Shown here piece after piece: positions 48,520 through 57,048 of a stretch of 64,000 nt of DNA. The notes beneath the pieces were generated by a model. It saw nothing but the letters and a program-made list of their open reading frames with translations, was not told the DNA's origin and did no database searches. Every line of letters starts with the position of its first letter. Within the stretch, counting starts at the first letter, position 1. Source of the stretch: Pigmentiphaga aceris (lineage in GTDB: Bacteria; Pseudomonadota; Gammaproteobacteria; Burkholderiales; Burkholderiaceae_B); the NCBI RefSeq assembly GCF_008119665.1, contig NZ_CP043046.1:4154001-4218000 (forward strand), read 5' to 3'. A program made the position numbers and the translations under genes.

Positions 48520-49992
48520 TCAGCGCCCTCCCAACGAAGCGTGGCCAGTGTGCTTGGCCGCTGAAGGGACATTCCCCTGCGTACTGTCGCCTGCCGACCA
48601 TCCCCCGGCCAGCGCCTTGTAAAGCGCCACCGCAGCAACCCGCCGACGCGTATCCGCTTCGACTTCCGCATCCTGCGCGAGCAAGCCACTTCGCTCCACA
48701 TCCAACACCTGATAGAAATCAATCGCCCCCGCCCTGAAGCGCGACTGCGCCAATTCACTGGCAAGCCGGCTATCAGCCGCAGCCTGCGACAAGCGTTTGG
48801 TTTCCTCTCCCGTGCGGGACAACAGCAGCAAGGCGTTCTCGGTTTCCTCCACCGCACGCAGTACCGTCTGCTGGTACGCCGCCAGTGACCCCACAGCTTC
48901 CGCATCGCTGGCCGCAATACGGGCACGCACGCGTCCGACATCAAGGAAGGACCAGTCCACGCCCAGCGCGATCAAACTGGTATCACTGCCATCCCGGAAG
49001 AAACCGTAGCTACCCGCGTTGCTGCCAATCAAACCCGTCAGCGTGAAACGCGGGAACAGCCCTGCGGTCGCAATGCCAATACGCGCTGTCGATGCGTGCA
49101 GCCGGGCTTCCGCCGCAGCAATATCCGGGCGGCGGCGCAGCAGGTCGGCGGGTGCGCCTGCATCAATGCTGGTTGGCACGTTTGGCAGCGGTCCGGCTAC
49201 CGCCAGTTGGTCTATCAACGCAGCAGGGGTCTGCCCAGTCAGGACAGCAATACGATGCGTGTTCACGCCGATCACAGCCTCGTAGGCAGGAATCCGCGAC
49301 ATGGTGGATGCGTACTGCGCACGCGCCCGCACCAGGTCTAGTTCCGATCCACGGCCCGCTGCCAGTCGCGCTTCGACGATCCCCAAGGTCTGCTGTTGGT
49401 TGTCTGCCTGTTCTCGCGCAACGCGCAGCCGGGCCTGCGCTCCGCGCAAGTTCATGTAGGTCTGCGCAATTTCGCTTGCGATCAAAACCCGCACGGCGCG
49501 GATGTCTGCTTCGCTGCCGGCCAGCTCTGCCTGCTGTGCTTCGGTCAGTCGGCGAATGCGGCCGAACACGTCCAACTCCCAGGACGCGTTGATACCGGCG
49601 CGGGAAATCGGCGAGCTGCGCGATGCGCCGGCCGCCTCATCCCGGCTCAGTACCTGGTGACCGATACTCGCATCTGCCGTGACAGTGGGAAATCGATCCA
49701 GCCTCGCAGTCGTGAGCAAGGCCGCTGCCGCATCCAGACGCGCAAACGCTTGTCGCAGGTCCTTGTTGCCGATGTATGCCTGATCGATCAGGCCACTGAG
49801 CATCGGGTCACCAAAGCGGTCCCAGAATCTATCGTCCTGCAAGGTCGACGACTCGGCATCGGCAAGGTCAGCACGTGCGAATTTCGAGGGAAGCTCGGGC
49901 GTGGGCTTAACGTAGTCTGGCCCGACTGCACATGCTGACAACAGGCCAAGCAAAGCCAGCGCAACAGCGCTTTGTAAAGAAAATATGTTCAT
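48520..49992 (-). CDS. RND efflux outer-membrane lipoprotein (OprM/NodT type)
   Basis: 490 residues; the start at 49992 overlaps the pump gene by 4 bp. Lipobox L-L-S-A-C. Two OEP repeats characteristic of TolC-like channels include F-W-D-R-F-G-D-P, A-S-W-E-L-D-V-F-G-R-I-R-R and L-G-V-D-W-S-F-L-D-V-G-R-V-R-A-R. It forms the outer-membrane duct of the tripartite pump. The C-terminal tail after about residue 465 is low complexity. Confidence 0.94.
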   Translation of the reverse strand: MNIFSLQSAVALALLGLLSACAVGPDYVKPTPELPSKFARADLADAESSTLQDDRFWDRFGDPMLSGLIDQAYIGNKDLRQAFARLDAAAALLTTARLDRFPTVTADASIGHQVLSRDEAAGASRSSPISRAGINASWELDVFGRIRRLTEAQQAELAGSEADIRAVRVLIASEIAQTYMNLRGAQARLRVAREQADNQQQTLGIVEARLAAGRGSELDLVRARAQYASTMSRIPAYEAVIGVNTHRIAVLTGQTPAALIDQLAVAGPLPNVPTSIDAGAPADLLRRRPDIAAAEARLHASTARIGIATAGLFPRFTLTGLIGSNAGSYGFFRDGSDTSLIALGVDWSFLDVGRVRARIAASDAEAVGSLAAYQQTVLRAVEETENALLLLSRTGEETKRLSQAAADSRLASELAQSRFRAGAIDFYQVLDVERSGLLAQDAEVEADTRRRVAAVALYKALAGGWSAGDSTQGNVPSAAKHTGHASLGGR

Positions 49993-52900
49993 GCGTGCTC
50001 TCCTTGCACCTGACCATGCGTTGCATCCGGGTTGCTCAGCGCCGCCCCCGATAACTGCCGTAACACCACATAGAACACGGGCGTCAAAAACAAGCCGAAC
50101 AAGGTCACCCCCAACATCCCCGCAAACACGGTCACACCCGTGGCGAACCGAACTTCGCTGCCTGCCCCACCACCGATCAACAGCGGCACCGACCCGGCAA
50201 TGAACGCAATCGAAGTCATCACGATCGGGCGCAGCCGCAAGCGGCACGCTTCAAGCGCGGCGTCGACGGTGGTCACGCCTTTCATTTCCAATTCGCGGGC
50301 GAATTCCACAATCAGAATTGCGTTCTTGCACGCCAGGCCCATCAGCACCACCAAGCCCACCTGTACAAACACGTTGTTGTCGCCATCGGACAGCCACACG
50401 CCGAACAAGGATGCACACATGCAGATCGGCAGGATCAGGATCACGGCCAGCGGCAAGGACCAGCTTTCATACAAGGACGCCAGCACCAGGAACACCAGCA
50501 TGATCGCCAGCGGGAACACGATGATTGCCGTGTTGCTCTGGCTGACCTGTTGATAACTCAGATCGCTCCACTCCAGCACGATGCCGGGTGGCAGCACCTC
50601 ATCTGCGATCTGTTGCAGCTTGGCAAGCGTCTGGCCTGACGACAGGACGCGGGGATCGGCTTCGCCGATCAGGTCGGCGGCGGGGTAGCCGTTGTAGCGC
50701 ATGACAGGGTCTGGCCCGTAGGTCTGCGTCACGGTCACCATCGAGCCAATCGGCACCATGTCGCCTGCCAGGTTTCGCACCTGCAGGTTGCCGATGTCGG
50801 CCACGTCTTGGCGATGCTTGCTGTCGGCCTGCGCCATCACGCGGTAGACACGGCCAAAGGTGTTGAAGTCATTGACGTAGCTCGACCCCAAATACACCTG
50901 CAAAGTCTGGAACAGGTCGGTCAGTGACACCCCTTGCGCCTTGGCTTTCACGCGGTCCACGTTGACCTGAAGCTGCGGGATGTTGGCCTGATACGAACTG
51001 ACGGGATAGCCCATGCCCGGCGTCTGCATGATGGCGGCCTTGAAGGCATCGCTTGCGCGTTGCAAGGCTCCGTAGCCCAGTCCGGCCCGGTCTTCCAGAT
51101 ACAGCGAGTATCCAGACCCGTTGCCCAGGCCCTCGATGGGCGGCGGCATCATGGCGTAGGTCATGCCGCCGCCTATGCTTGCGAAGCGTGCGTTCAGCTC
51201 GGCGCTGATGTCGGGCGCGCTGCGTGTGCGTTCACCGAATGGTTTCAGAATGACGTAGGAGTTCGTCACGTTGGGCGTGTTGGTCTGCTGCAAGGCGTTC
51301 AACCCGGCGAACCCCGGCACCATGTCCACGCCGTCTATGCTCAGCGCGATGCGCGTCATTTCTTCCATCAACTGCGTGGTGCGTGACAGCGACGCACCTT
51401 CGGGCAGCTTGGCACCGGCGAACAGGTACAACTTGTCCTGCACGGGGATGAAGCCCGCTGGCACGGTGTTGAACAGATACCCGGTTGCGGCCAGCAACAC
51501 GCCGTACATCGCAAACACCAATCCCCGGTGTTTCAGCGACCGGCCGACCGTGCCGTGATAGCGGTCCGAACTGCGCTGGAAGAAGCGGTTGAACGGACGG
51601 AATATCCAGCCAAGCGCGCGGTTGATCACGCGTGATAACCAGTCTGGCTTTGCACCATGCGGCTTCAGCAGTTTGGCGGCCAAGGCCGGCGACAGCGTGA
51701 GCGAATTGATGGTGGAAATGACGGTGGAAATGGCAATCGTGACGGCAAACTGTTTGTAGAACTGGCCAGTCACGCCGCTCATGAAGGCCATGGGCACAAA
51801 CACCGCGCACAGCACCAGCATGATGGCAATGATCGGCCCCGACACCTCTTTCATGGCTTGATGCGCGGCGGCGCGTGGGCTCAAGCCTTGTTCGATATAC
51901 CGTTCGACGTTTTCAACTACCACGATCGCATCGTCCACCACGATGCCAATCGCCAGCACCAGCCCGAACAAGGTCAAGGTGTTGATCGAATATCCAAGCA
52001 GGTACAGGAAGGCAAAGGTTCCAACGATGGACACCGGCACGGCAACCAGCGGAATGATCGATGCTCGCCAGGTTTGCAGGAACAGAATGACCACGATCAC
52101 GACCAGCACCACGGCTTCGATCAGGGTTGCCTGCACGGCGCTGATGGAATCACGCACGAATACCGTCGGGTCCCAGACCGGGCGGTATGCCACGCCGGGC
52201 GGGAAGCGTTTGGAAAGCTCGTCAAACTTGGCGTAGACCGCATCGGACACGGCAAGCGAGTTGGCACCCGGCGACAGGAAAATACCCGCCACGGCGGAAT
52301 TCTTGTCGTCGAAGAACGCACGCAAGGTGTAGTCGCCTGCGCCCAGTTCCACGCGAGCAACATCAGACAGTCGCACTACTTGGCCCGCATCCCCCGCGCG
52401 CAACACGATGTCGCCGAATTCTTCCGCCGTCCTCAAGCGGCCCTGCACATTGATGGGCACCAAGAAATCCGCCCGCTGCGGCGAGGGTTCGGCACCAAGC
52501 TGGCCTGCCGACACCTGCACGTTCTGCTCACGCACTGCACGCAGCACGTCGCCAGCAGTCAGGCCGCGTGATGCCAGGCCATTCGGGTCGAGCCAGATCC
52601 GCATGGCATAGTCACCTGAGCCACTCAGGCTGACATCACCAATACCAGGAATGCGCGTCAGTTCGTCCTTGACCTGAAGCAGCAGGTAATTGCGCAGGTA
52701 TAGCGGGTCGCGGCTGTTGTCCGGCGAATACAGACTGACGTACATCAGCGGTGTGGACGACTGTTTCTGCGTGGTCACGCCGTATTGGCGCACTTCTTCG
52801 GGCAGGCGCGACAAGGACTGACTGACCCGGTTCTGCACCCGCACCGCAGCCGTATCAGGATCGACGCCGGGCGTGAAGGTAACGACCACTTGCAAGCTGC

Positions 52901-53162
52901 CGTCCGAACCCGAGACCGACTTCATGTACATGATGCCCTCGACCCCGTTGATGGCTTCTTCCAGCGGGGCCGCAACCGACTCGGCAATCTCTTTGGGGTT
53001 TGCGCCCGGATAACTGGTGCGCACCACCACACTGGGCGGCACGACGTCGGGATATTCGCCAGCGGGCAGCACTGGGATGGCGATCACGCCGATGGCAAAG
53101 ATGATGATCGACAGCACGATCGCAAAGATCGGGCGGTCGATGAAGAATTTCGAGAAGTCCAT
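49989..53162 (-). CDS. RND multidrug efflux transporter (HAE1 family)
   Basis: 1057 residues, 12 membrane helices. Proton-driven drug exporter of the AcrB/MexF class. Start M-D-F-S-K-F-F-I-D-R-P-I-F-A; helix-4 proton-relay motif V-V-D-D-A-I-V-V-V-E-N-V; helix-10 Lys in G-L-A-C-K-N-A-I-L-I-V-E; porter domain P-G-A-N-P-K-E-I-A-E. It lies 17 bp after the adaptor gene. Control by the divergent SoxR suggests redox-active compounds as inducers and possibly substrates. Confidence 0.96.
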   Translation of the reverse strand: MDFSKFFIDRPIFAIVLSIIIFAIGVIAIPVLPAGEYPDVVPPSVVVRTSYPGANPKEIAESVAAPLEEAINGVEGIMYMKSVSGSDGSLQVVVTFTPGVDPDTAAVRVQNRVSQSLSRLPEEVRQYGVTTQKQSSTPLMYVSLYSPDNSRDPLYLRNYLLLQVKDELTRIPGIGDVSLSGSGDYAMRIWLDPNGLASRGLTAGDVLRAVREQNVQVSAGQLGAEPSPQRADFLVPINVQGRLRTAEEFGDIVLRAGDAGQVVRLSDVARVELGAGDYTLRAFFDDKNSAVAGIFLSPGANSLAVSDAVYAKFDELSKRFPPGVAYRPVWDPTVFVRDSISAVQATLIEAVVLVVIVVILFLQTWRASIIPLVAVPVSIVGTFAFLYLLGYSINTLTLFGLVLAIGIVVDDAIVVVENVERYIEQGLSPRAAAHQAMKEVSGPIIAIMLVLCAVFVPMAFMSGVTGQFYKQFAVTIAISTVISTINSLTLSPALAAKLLKPHGAKPDWLSRVINRALGWIFRPFNRFFQRSSDRYHGTVGRSLKHRGLVFAMYGVLLAATGYLFNTVPAGFIPVQDKLYLFAGAKLPEGASLSRTTQLMEEMTRIALSIDGVDMVPGFAGLNALQQTNTPNVTNSYVILKPFGERTRSAPDISAELNARFASIGGGMTYAMMPPPIEGLGNGSGYSLYLEDRAGLGYGALQRASDAFKAAIMQTPGMGYPVSSYQANIPQLQVNVDRVKAKAQGVSLTDLFQTLQVYLGSSYVNDFNTFGRVYRVMAQADSKHRQDVADIGNLQVRNLAGDMVPIGSMVTVTQTYGPDPVMRYNGYPAADLIGEADPRVLSSGQTLAKLQQIADEVLPPGIVLEWSDLSYQQVSQSNTAIIVFPLAIMLVFLVLASLYESWSLPLAVILILPICMCASLFGVWLSDGDNNVFVQVGLVVLMGLACKNAILIVEFARELEMKGVTTVDAALEACRLRLRPIVMTSIAFIAGSVPLLIGGGAGSEVRFATGVTVFAGMLGVTLFGLFLTPVFYVVLRQLSGAALSNPDATHGQVQGEHA

Positions 53163-53179
53163 TTTGTGCTTCTCCCTGG

Positions 53180-54343
53180 TCAGTGCGTCAGGCTTCTGGA
53201 GCCAGCAAGCGGCACAGGTTTCACCGGCGCGCCAGGGTAGAAAATCTTCTGCACGCCATCGACTACCACTTGGTCGCCCGCCTGAAGACCGGCCTGGATG
53301 ATCCGCTGGCCGGCAATGACGCGACCCACTTTCACGTCACGGCGAAGCGCCTTGTTGTCGGCACCGACCACATACACGTAGCGTTGGTCCTGGTCGGTCA
53401 GCAGTGCTTTGTCGTCCACCATCAACACATCTTGCGCATTGGTGCCGCTGAGCTGAATACGCGCGTACAGGCCGGGCGTGAAGCGATAGTCAGGATTGGC
53501 AATCCGCGCTCTTGCGCGAATCGTGCCGGTGGCTGGATCGAATCGGTTATCCAGAAAATCGACGGTGCCCGCGTAGGGGAAGTCCGGCTGATTGGCCAGG
53601 CCGATACGTACCGGTCGCTGCTGAATGGGTCGCGTCCCGGCGTCGCTACGTTGCGCGGTATAGCGCAGGTAACTTTGCTCATCGCTATCGAAGTACACGT
53701 AGACCGGGTCTTGCGACACGATGGTCGTCAGCACAGTCTGGTCGGCCTGGGCCAGGTTGCCGACGGTCAGCAACGCACGCCCGACACGGCCTGCAATCGG
53801 CGATTTCACTTCGGTAAAGCTCAGGTTCAACCGAGCTTCATCAACCGCAGCGGCGGCCCCGCGCAAGGCGGCATCAAGCTGCACTTGGGTGCCACTCGCG
53901 TTATCAAGTTCTTCTTGAGAACTGGCACGCGCCGCCTGAAGCGCCTTCACACGCGCCAGTTGCACCTGGGCAAGATTCGCCGCCGCCCGCGCCTGCTGAA
54001 ACTGCGCCTCGGCACGCGTCAGCGCAATGCGATACGGACGCTGATCGATGACAAACAACACGGCGCCCGCCGCCACGTGATCCCCTTCCTTGACAGCCAC
54101 TTTCTGCAGATAACCGCTGACACGGGGTCGCAGCGATACCGCATCAACCGCTTCGACACGCCCGTTGAACTCGTCCTTCAGTTCGATCGACTGCGGAGCC
54201 AAGATCGACACCCCCACTTCAGGCGGCGGGAAAGCAGGCTTGGGCGCCGGTGCATCGCAAGCAGAAAGTGCAAGCGCCACAACGCCAAGCGTCAGGCGAA
54301 AAGGCAGACCGAAGCCTCGGTCGGGGGCACGTGAAGCAGACAT
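53180..54343 (-). CDS. RND efflux periplasmic adaptor (membrane fusion protein)
   Basis: 387 residues. Signal with lipobox-like A-L-A-L-S-A-C-D. Hairpin and lipoyl halves with G-Y-L-Q-K-V-A-V-K-E-G-D-H-V, then I-A-G-R-V-G and the MexE-like membrane-proximal part ending Y-P-G-A-P-V-K-P-V. The ATG at 54343 is chosen because a candidate start at 54391 lies inside the SoxR-box promoter and so upstream of the expected transcript start. First gene of the pump operon. Confidence 0.93.
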   Translation of the reverse strand: MSASRAPDRGFGLPFRLTLGVVALALSACDAPAPKPAFPPPEVGVSILAPQSIELKDEFNGRVEAVDAVSLRPRVSGYLQKVAVKEGDHVAAGAVLFVIDQRPYRIALTRAEAQFQQARAAANLAQVQLARVKALQAARASSQEELDNASGTQVQLDAALRGAAAAVDEARLNLSFTEVKSPIAGRVGRALLTVGNLAQADQTVLTTIVSQDPVYVYFDSDEQSYLRYTAQRSDAGTRPIQQRPVRIGLANQPDFPYAGTVDFLDNRFDPATGTIRARARIANPDYRFTPGLYARIQLSGTNAQDVLMVDDKALLTDQDQRYVYVVGADNKALRRDVKVGRVIAGQRIIQAGLQAGDQVVVDGVQKIFYPGAPVKPVPLAGSRSLTH

Positions 54344-54376
54344 GGGAAGACTGGTAGCGAGTGGTGAACGGCGCAG

Positions 54377-54407
54377 ATGGTAGAAGTTCAAGTAAACTTT
54401 AAGTCAA
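54377..54407 (-). promoter_or_regulatory. SoxR-type promoter of the efflux operon
   Basis: The core TCAAGTAAACTTTA (54388-54401) matches 12 of 14 bases of the SoxR box core TCAAGTTAACTTGA. On the minus strand it lies between -35 TTGACT (54402-54407) and -10 TACCAT (54377-54382). The spacer is 19 bp, the over-long spacing that MerR-family activators correct. The soxR gene starts 20 bp away in the other direction. Confidence 0.85.
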
Positions 54408-54426
54408 GCAATAAAAAGGCCGTCCA

Positions 54427-54924
54427 ATGAAACCTGTGAAGAACACGCCACCCTCCGTTTCTGCCGATATGTCGCTGTTATCCATCGGCGACATCGCCAC
54501 CCGCAGCGGTGTGGCGGCATCCGCCCTGCGCTTCTACGAATCACTGGGGTTGATCACCTCGGTGCGCAGCGGGGGCGGACGACGCTACTTCCCGCGCTCG
54601 TGCCTGCGCAGAATTGCGTTCATCGTGTTCGCGCAGAAGATCGGCTACAGCCTGGAAGAAATCACCAGTCAGCTAAGCAAGGTCGACACCAACAAATCGC
54701 CGTCCAAAGCGAACTGGACATTGCTGACGCAGGAATGGCGCGCACGCGTCAGGCAGCGCATCGAAGAATTGCAGCGCCTGGATACGGACCTCGACCAATG
54801 CATAGGCTGCGGCTGCCTGTCGCTGGAGCGTTGCAAGCTAAGCAACCCCGATGACGTGGCCGGGCGCAACGGCAGCGGTGCCTGGATCTGGCGCGGCGAT
54901 GCCGTGTCGACATCGAGCAAATGA
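54427..54924 (+). CDS. soxR: Redox-sensitive MerR-family activator SoxR
   Basis: 165 residues. MerR winged helix (I-G-D-I-A-T-R-S-G-V-A-A-S-A-L-R-F-Y-E-S-L-G-L-I), a dimerisation helix, and the [2Fe-2S] ligand set C125-x2-C128-x-C130-x5-C136 in C-I-G-C-G-C-L-S-L-E-R-C that defines SoxR. It senses redox-cycling compounds. No soxS is present; outside enterics SoxR acts directly on pumps and oxidoreductases, matching the divergent RND operon and the SoxR box. Confidence 0.97.
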   Translation: MKPVKNTPPSVSADMSLLSIGDIATRSGVAASALRFYESLGLITSVRSGGGRRYFPRSCLRRIAFIVFAQKIGYSLEEITSQLSKVDTNKSPSKANWTLLTQEWRARVRQRIEELQRLDTDLDQCIGCGCLSLERCKLSNPDDVAGRNGSGAWIWRGDAVSTSSK

Positions 54925-54932
54925 ACGTCTGA

Positions 54933-55148
54933 CTTTCAGGCGTAAGGCTGCGATGCGCGTTAGCCAGGCAAAGGGCTGAACTTGAGTCATTCGGCCCGGC
55001 AAGGTCCTGGCATCGTCTGATGCTCGCGGCGATCAGCCACACGCTGCTGCGCAACCAAAGCGGTGCCGCTGCCGACCAGACGCCCTCGCAGACGGCGCAG
55101 CGGTATGCGTCGGAGAACTACTTTGCGTTGGAGAAGGAGCTTCGTTGA
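54933..55148 (+). pseudogene. Possible 3' remnant of an unidentified gene
   Basis: After soxR an in-frame stretch without a convincing start ends at TGA 55146-55148. Its last 42 codons begin ATG at 55020 (M-L-A-A-I-S-H-T-L-L-R-N-Q-S-G) and end Y-F-A-L-E-K-E-L-R. Composition looks protein-like, but no start signal or family is visible. The 297-bp gap otherwise shows nothing. Confidence 0.25.
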
Positions 55149-55221
55149 ATCGATTCAGCGAGTTATCTAACGCATAGTCATTTGAAGTCGGCGTGGCGCA
55201 TCGAAGAGGATTGCGGAAAGC

Positions 55222-55830
55222 TCAGTCCCTTCGCTGCGCCAACCACACGGTTTGCTGTCCACACGTGGGGTCTTCCACCACATGGGCGAGAACGTCGAAA
55301 TCGTGCTGGTTCAGCAGCGTTTCGTACTCTGCTGCATCCAGACTACCGTGATACAGCGCGTCCCCTTCAAAGCTACCAATGGCCTCGCCTGCTGCGGGTC
55401 CGCTGGTGAACATGAGTACGCCGCGCGATACCGTGTGCTCACGAAAAATCGGAAACATCAGGCGCTGGTCTTCAGGGGTCAGATGGAAGAAGCTGTTCCA
55501 CGCCAGCACGCCGTCAAAACGGTGCTCCAAGGCCATGTGTCGCATGTCGCCCAGATGCCAGTCGTGCTCGGGAAACAAGGTCTTGCAGCGTGCGATCAGA
55601 GACGGTGCCGAGTCGATCCCAACCAGCGACTTGCCGTGATCGATCAGGTAGCGCGCGATAGGTTCGCCTGACCCGCAACCCACATCCAATACCCGAGCAG
55701 ACCCGGCCGGAAGATGGGCGATGAACCGGTCAAGCCACGCTGCTTCGATGAAGTGTCTGCCCCGCACGCGCACCCATGCATCGGCGTGGGTTTCGTACAA
55801 GGCAATGACGGCATCGGCGGATGAAGACAA
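55222..55830 (-). CDS. Class I SAM-dependent methyltransferase
   Basis: 202 residues. Rossmann methyltransferase: motif I V-L-D-V-G-C-G-S-G-E-P (about 47-57), acidic end of beta-2 V-G-I-D-S-A, motif II region H-L-G-D-M-R-H and motif III-like F-D-G-V-L-A-W-N-S-F-F-H-L. The substrate is unknown. It stands alone, leftward, with a 75-bp gap to the DUF3883 gene upstream. Confidence 0.9.
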   Translation of the reverse strand: MSSSADAVIALYETHADAWVRVRGRHFIEAAWLDRFIAHLPAGSARVLDVGCGSGEPIARYLIDHGKSLVGIDSAPSLIARCKTLFPEHDWHLGDMRHMALEHRFDGVLAWNSFFHLTPEDQRLMFPIFREHTVSRGVLMFTSGPAAGEAIGSFEGDALYHGSLDAAEYETLLNQHDFDVLAHVVEDPTCGQQTVWLAQRRD

Positions 55831-55905
55831 TGGTGGCTCCGAGGTGGCATGTCGGCGCGATCAAGTCGCGACGGAACGAAAGAAGTGCACACTTCGTCAG
55901 CTTGA

Positions 55906-56790
55906 TCAGCCAGCAAGTCTTGCCAAGTACGACACCGCATCTAAAACGCAATGCGTATTGATGGGTCCCAGTAGACGGAACACACGCGGGTTGGCGCGAA
56001 ATTCAAAAATTCGATAGAGCTGATAACGATCCGCGTCGTGCTCTGACCGCGCCAGCTCGTTGCTGCTGACGAAAAACGGAGTGAGCTGGCCGAAGGACGT
56101 GGTTTTGACCTCGATCAGCCGCTCTCGCCCGTCGTCCTCAAACGACAACACGTCATAGCCCAATCCATCGCCTTGGGTTGCGGCGACGTGTTCGACTCGC
56201 TCGCTCAGCGTCTTTTGCCCTGCCGCATGCAAACGACGAGCTTCCAAATCAGCGACAAACAACTCTCCAGCACACCCGAGAGAACGGTTGCGTGCTTCCT
56301 GCGCGAGGTAATCGCGCTGGCGAGCAATAAAACGTGGCGTGTATTCTGGCCGCTCTTCACGCAGGCCGGTCGAAGGCTTCGACCTTGAGACTTTTGGCAC
56401 CGGGACTCTCGGCGCTGGGACCCAGATATCTTGCACATTCTCAGCCGTCATCGACAGCGCGGGGCGCAACACGGCTGCTTGCACGGACTCCTGCAGGGCT
56501 ACATCGGCCGAGAGTTGAGCTTCCACCTCGGTCACCAACATCGCTTGGAAATTGCTCCGTGGCTTATACCCATTGATATACGGATAGCCGAGAGACAGCA
56601 TCACGGCGCTGATGTTGCCACGCTTGAACTCTATGGAACCCAGGCTGCGGCCATCCAGCTTTTGAGCCAACGCAGTCGCGTGAGCCTTCTTGTTATACCG
56701 CTGCCCATTCAGCTCGAACGTGAGCATCCGCAGGTAATCGGCAACGCATGCCGCCACTTCCAGTGGCGACCACTCCCCACCTGTAGCCAT
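55906..56790 (-). CDS. DUF3883-domain protein, nuclease-like
   Basis: 294 residues; start at 56790 (M-A-T-G-G-E-W-S-P-L-E-V). The C-terminal DUF3883 domain (about 180-285) has G-C-A-G-E-L-F-V, G-D-G-L-G-Y-D-V-L-S-F-E and E-V-K-T-T-S-F-G-Q-L-T-P-F-F-V-S-S-N-E-L. The order E...G-Y-D-V...I-E-V-K-T is the D-x(n)-E-x-K core of PD-(D/E)xK-like nucleases. The N-terminal 100 residues (W-S-P-L-E-V, R-S-L-G-S-I-E-F-K-R-G-N-I-S) resemble N-terminal domains found with HNH and restriction-type proteins. No methylase or helicase accompanies it. Confidence 0.82.
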   Translation of the reverse strand: MATGGEWSPLEVAACVADYLRMLTFELNGQRYNKKAHATALAQKLDGRSLGSIEFKRGNISAVMLSLGYPYINGYKPRSNFQAMLVTEVEAQLSADVALQESVQAAVLRPALSMTAENVQDIWVPAPRVPVPKVSRSKPSTGLREERPEYTPRFIARQRDYLAQEARNRSLGCAGELFVADLEARRLHAAGQKTLSERVEHVAATQGDGLGYDVLSFEDDGRERLIEVKTTSFGQLTPFFVSSNELARSEHDADRYQLYRIFEFRANPRVFRLLGPINTHCVLDAVSYLARLAG

Positions 56791-56974
56791 GCCATTCCTA
56801 TGATTAAGTCGCACCGACCGATCAAAATCGCATTGCTTGATGCAGGCCAACACAGCCGGCCCCTTCTTCGCCTCGACATGCTTGTGCGACGTATGCATTT
56901 TATCTTGCAAGCGTAGCAAACTCGATGAACGACCCGGGTCCGCATTTCGCGCTGGCGCAATGAAGATGCATAGA

Positions 56975-57010
56975 CGACAAAACGCCCATCCTCGGATGGG
57001 CGTTTTGTCG
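56975..57010 (-). terminator. Strong hairpin terminator after mmsA
   Basis: CGACAAAACGCCCATCC and its exact complement form a 17-bp stem around 2 bases. The U-tract lies within the 3' arm on the minus strand (GCGTTTTGTCG). It lies 38 bp past the mmsA stop. Confidence 0.75.
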
Positions 57011-57048
57011 TGCCTGCGCGCAGCCCAAAGGCCGCGCGTCGAGCCAAC

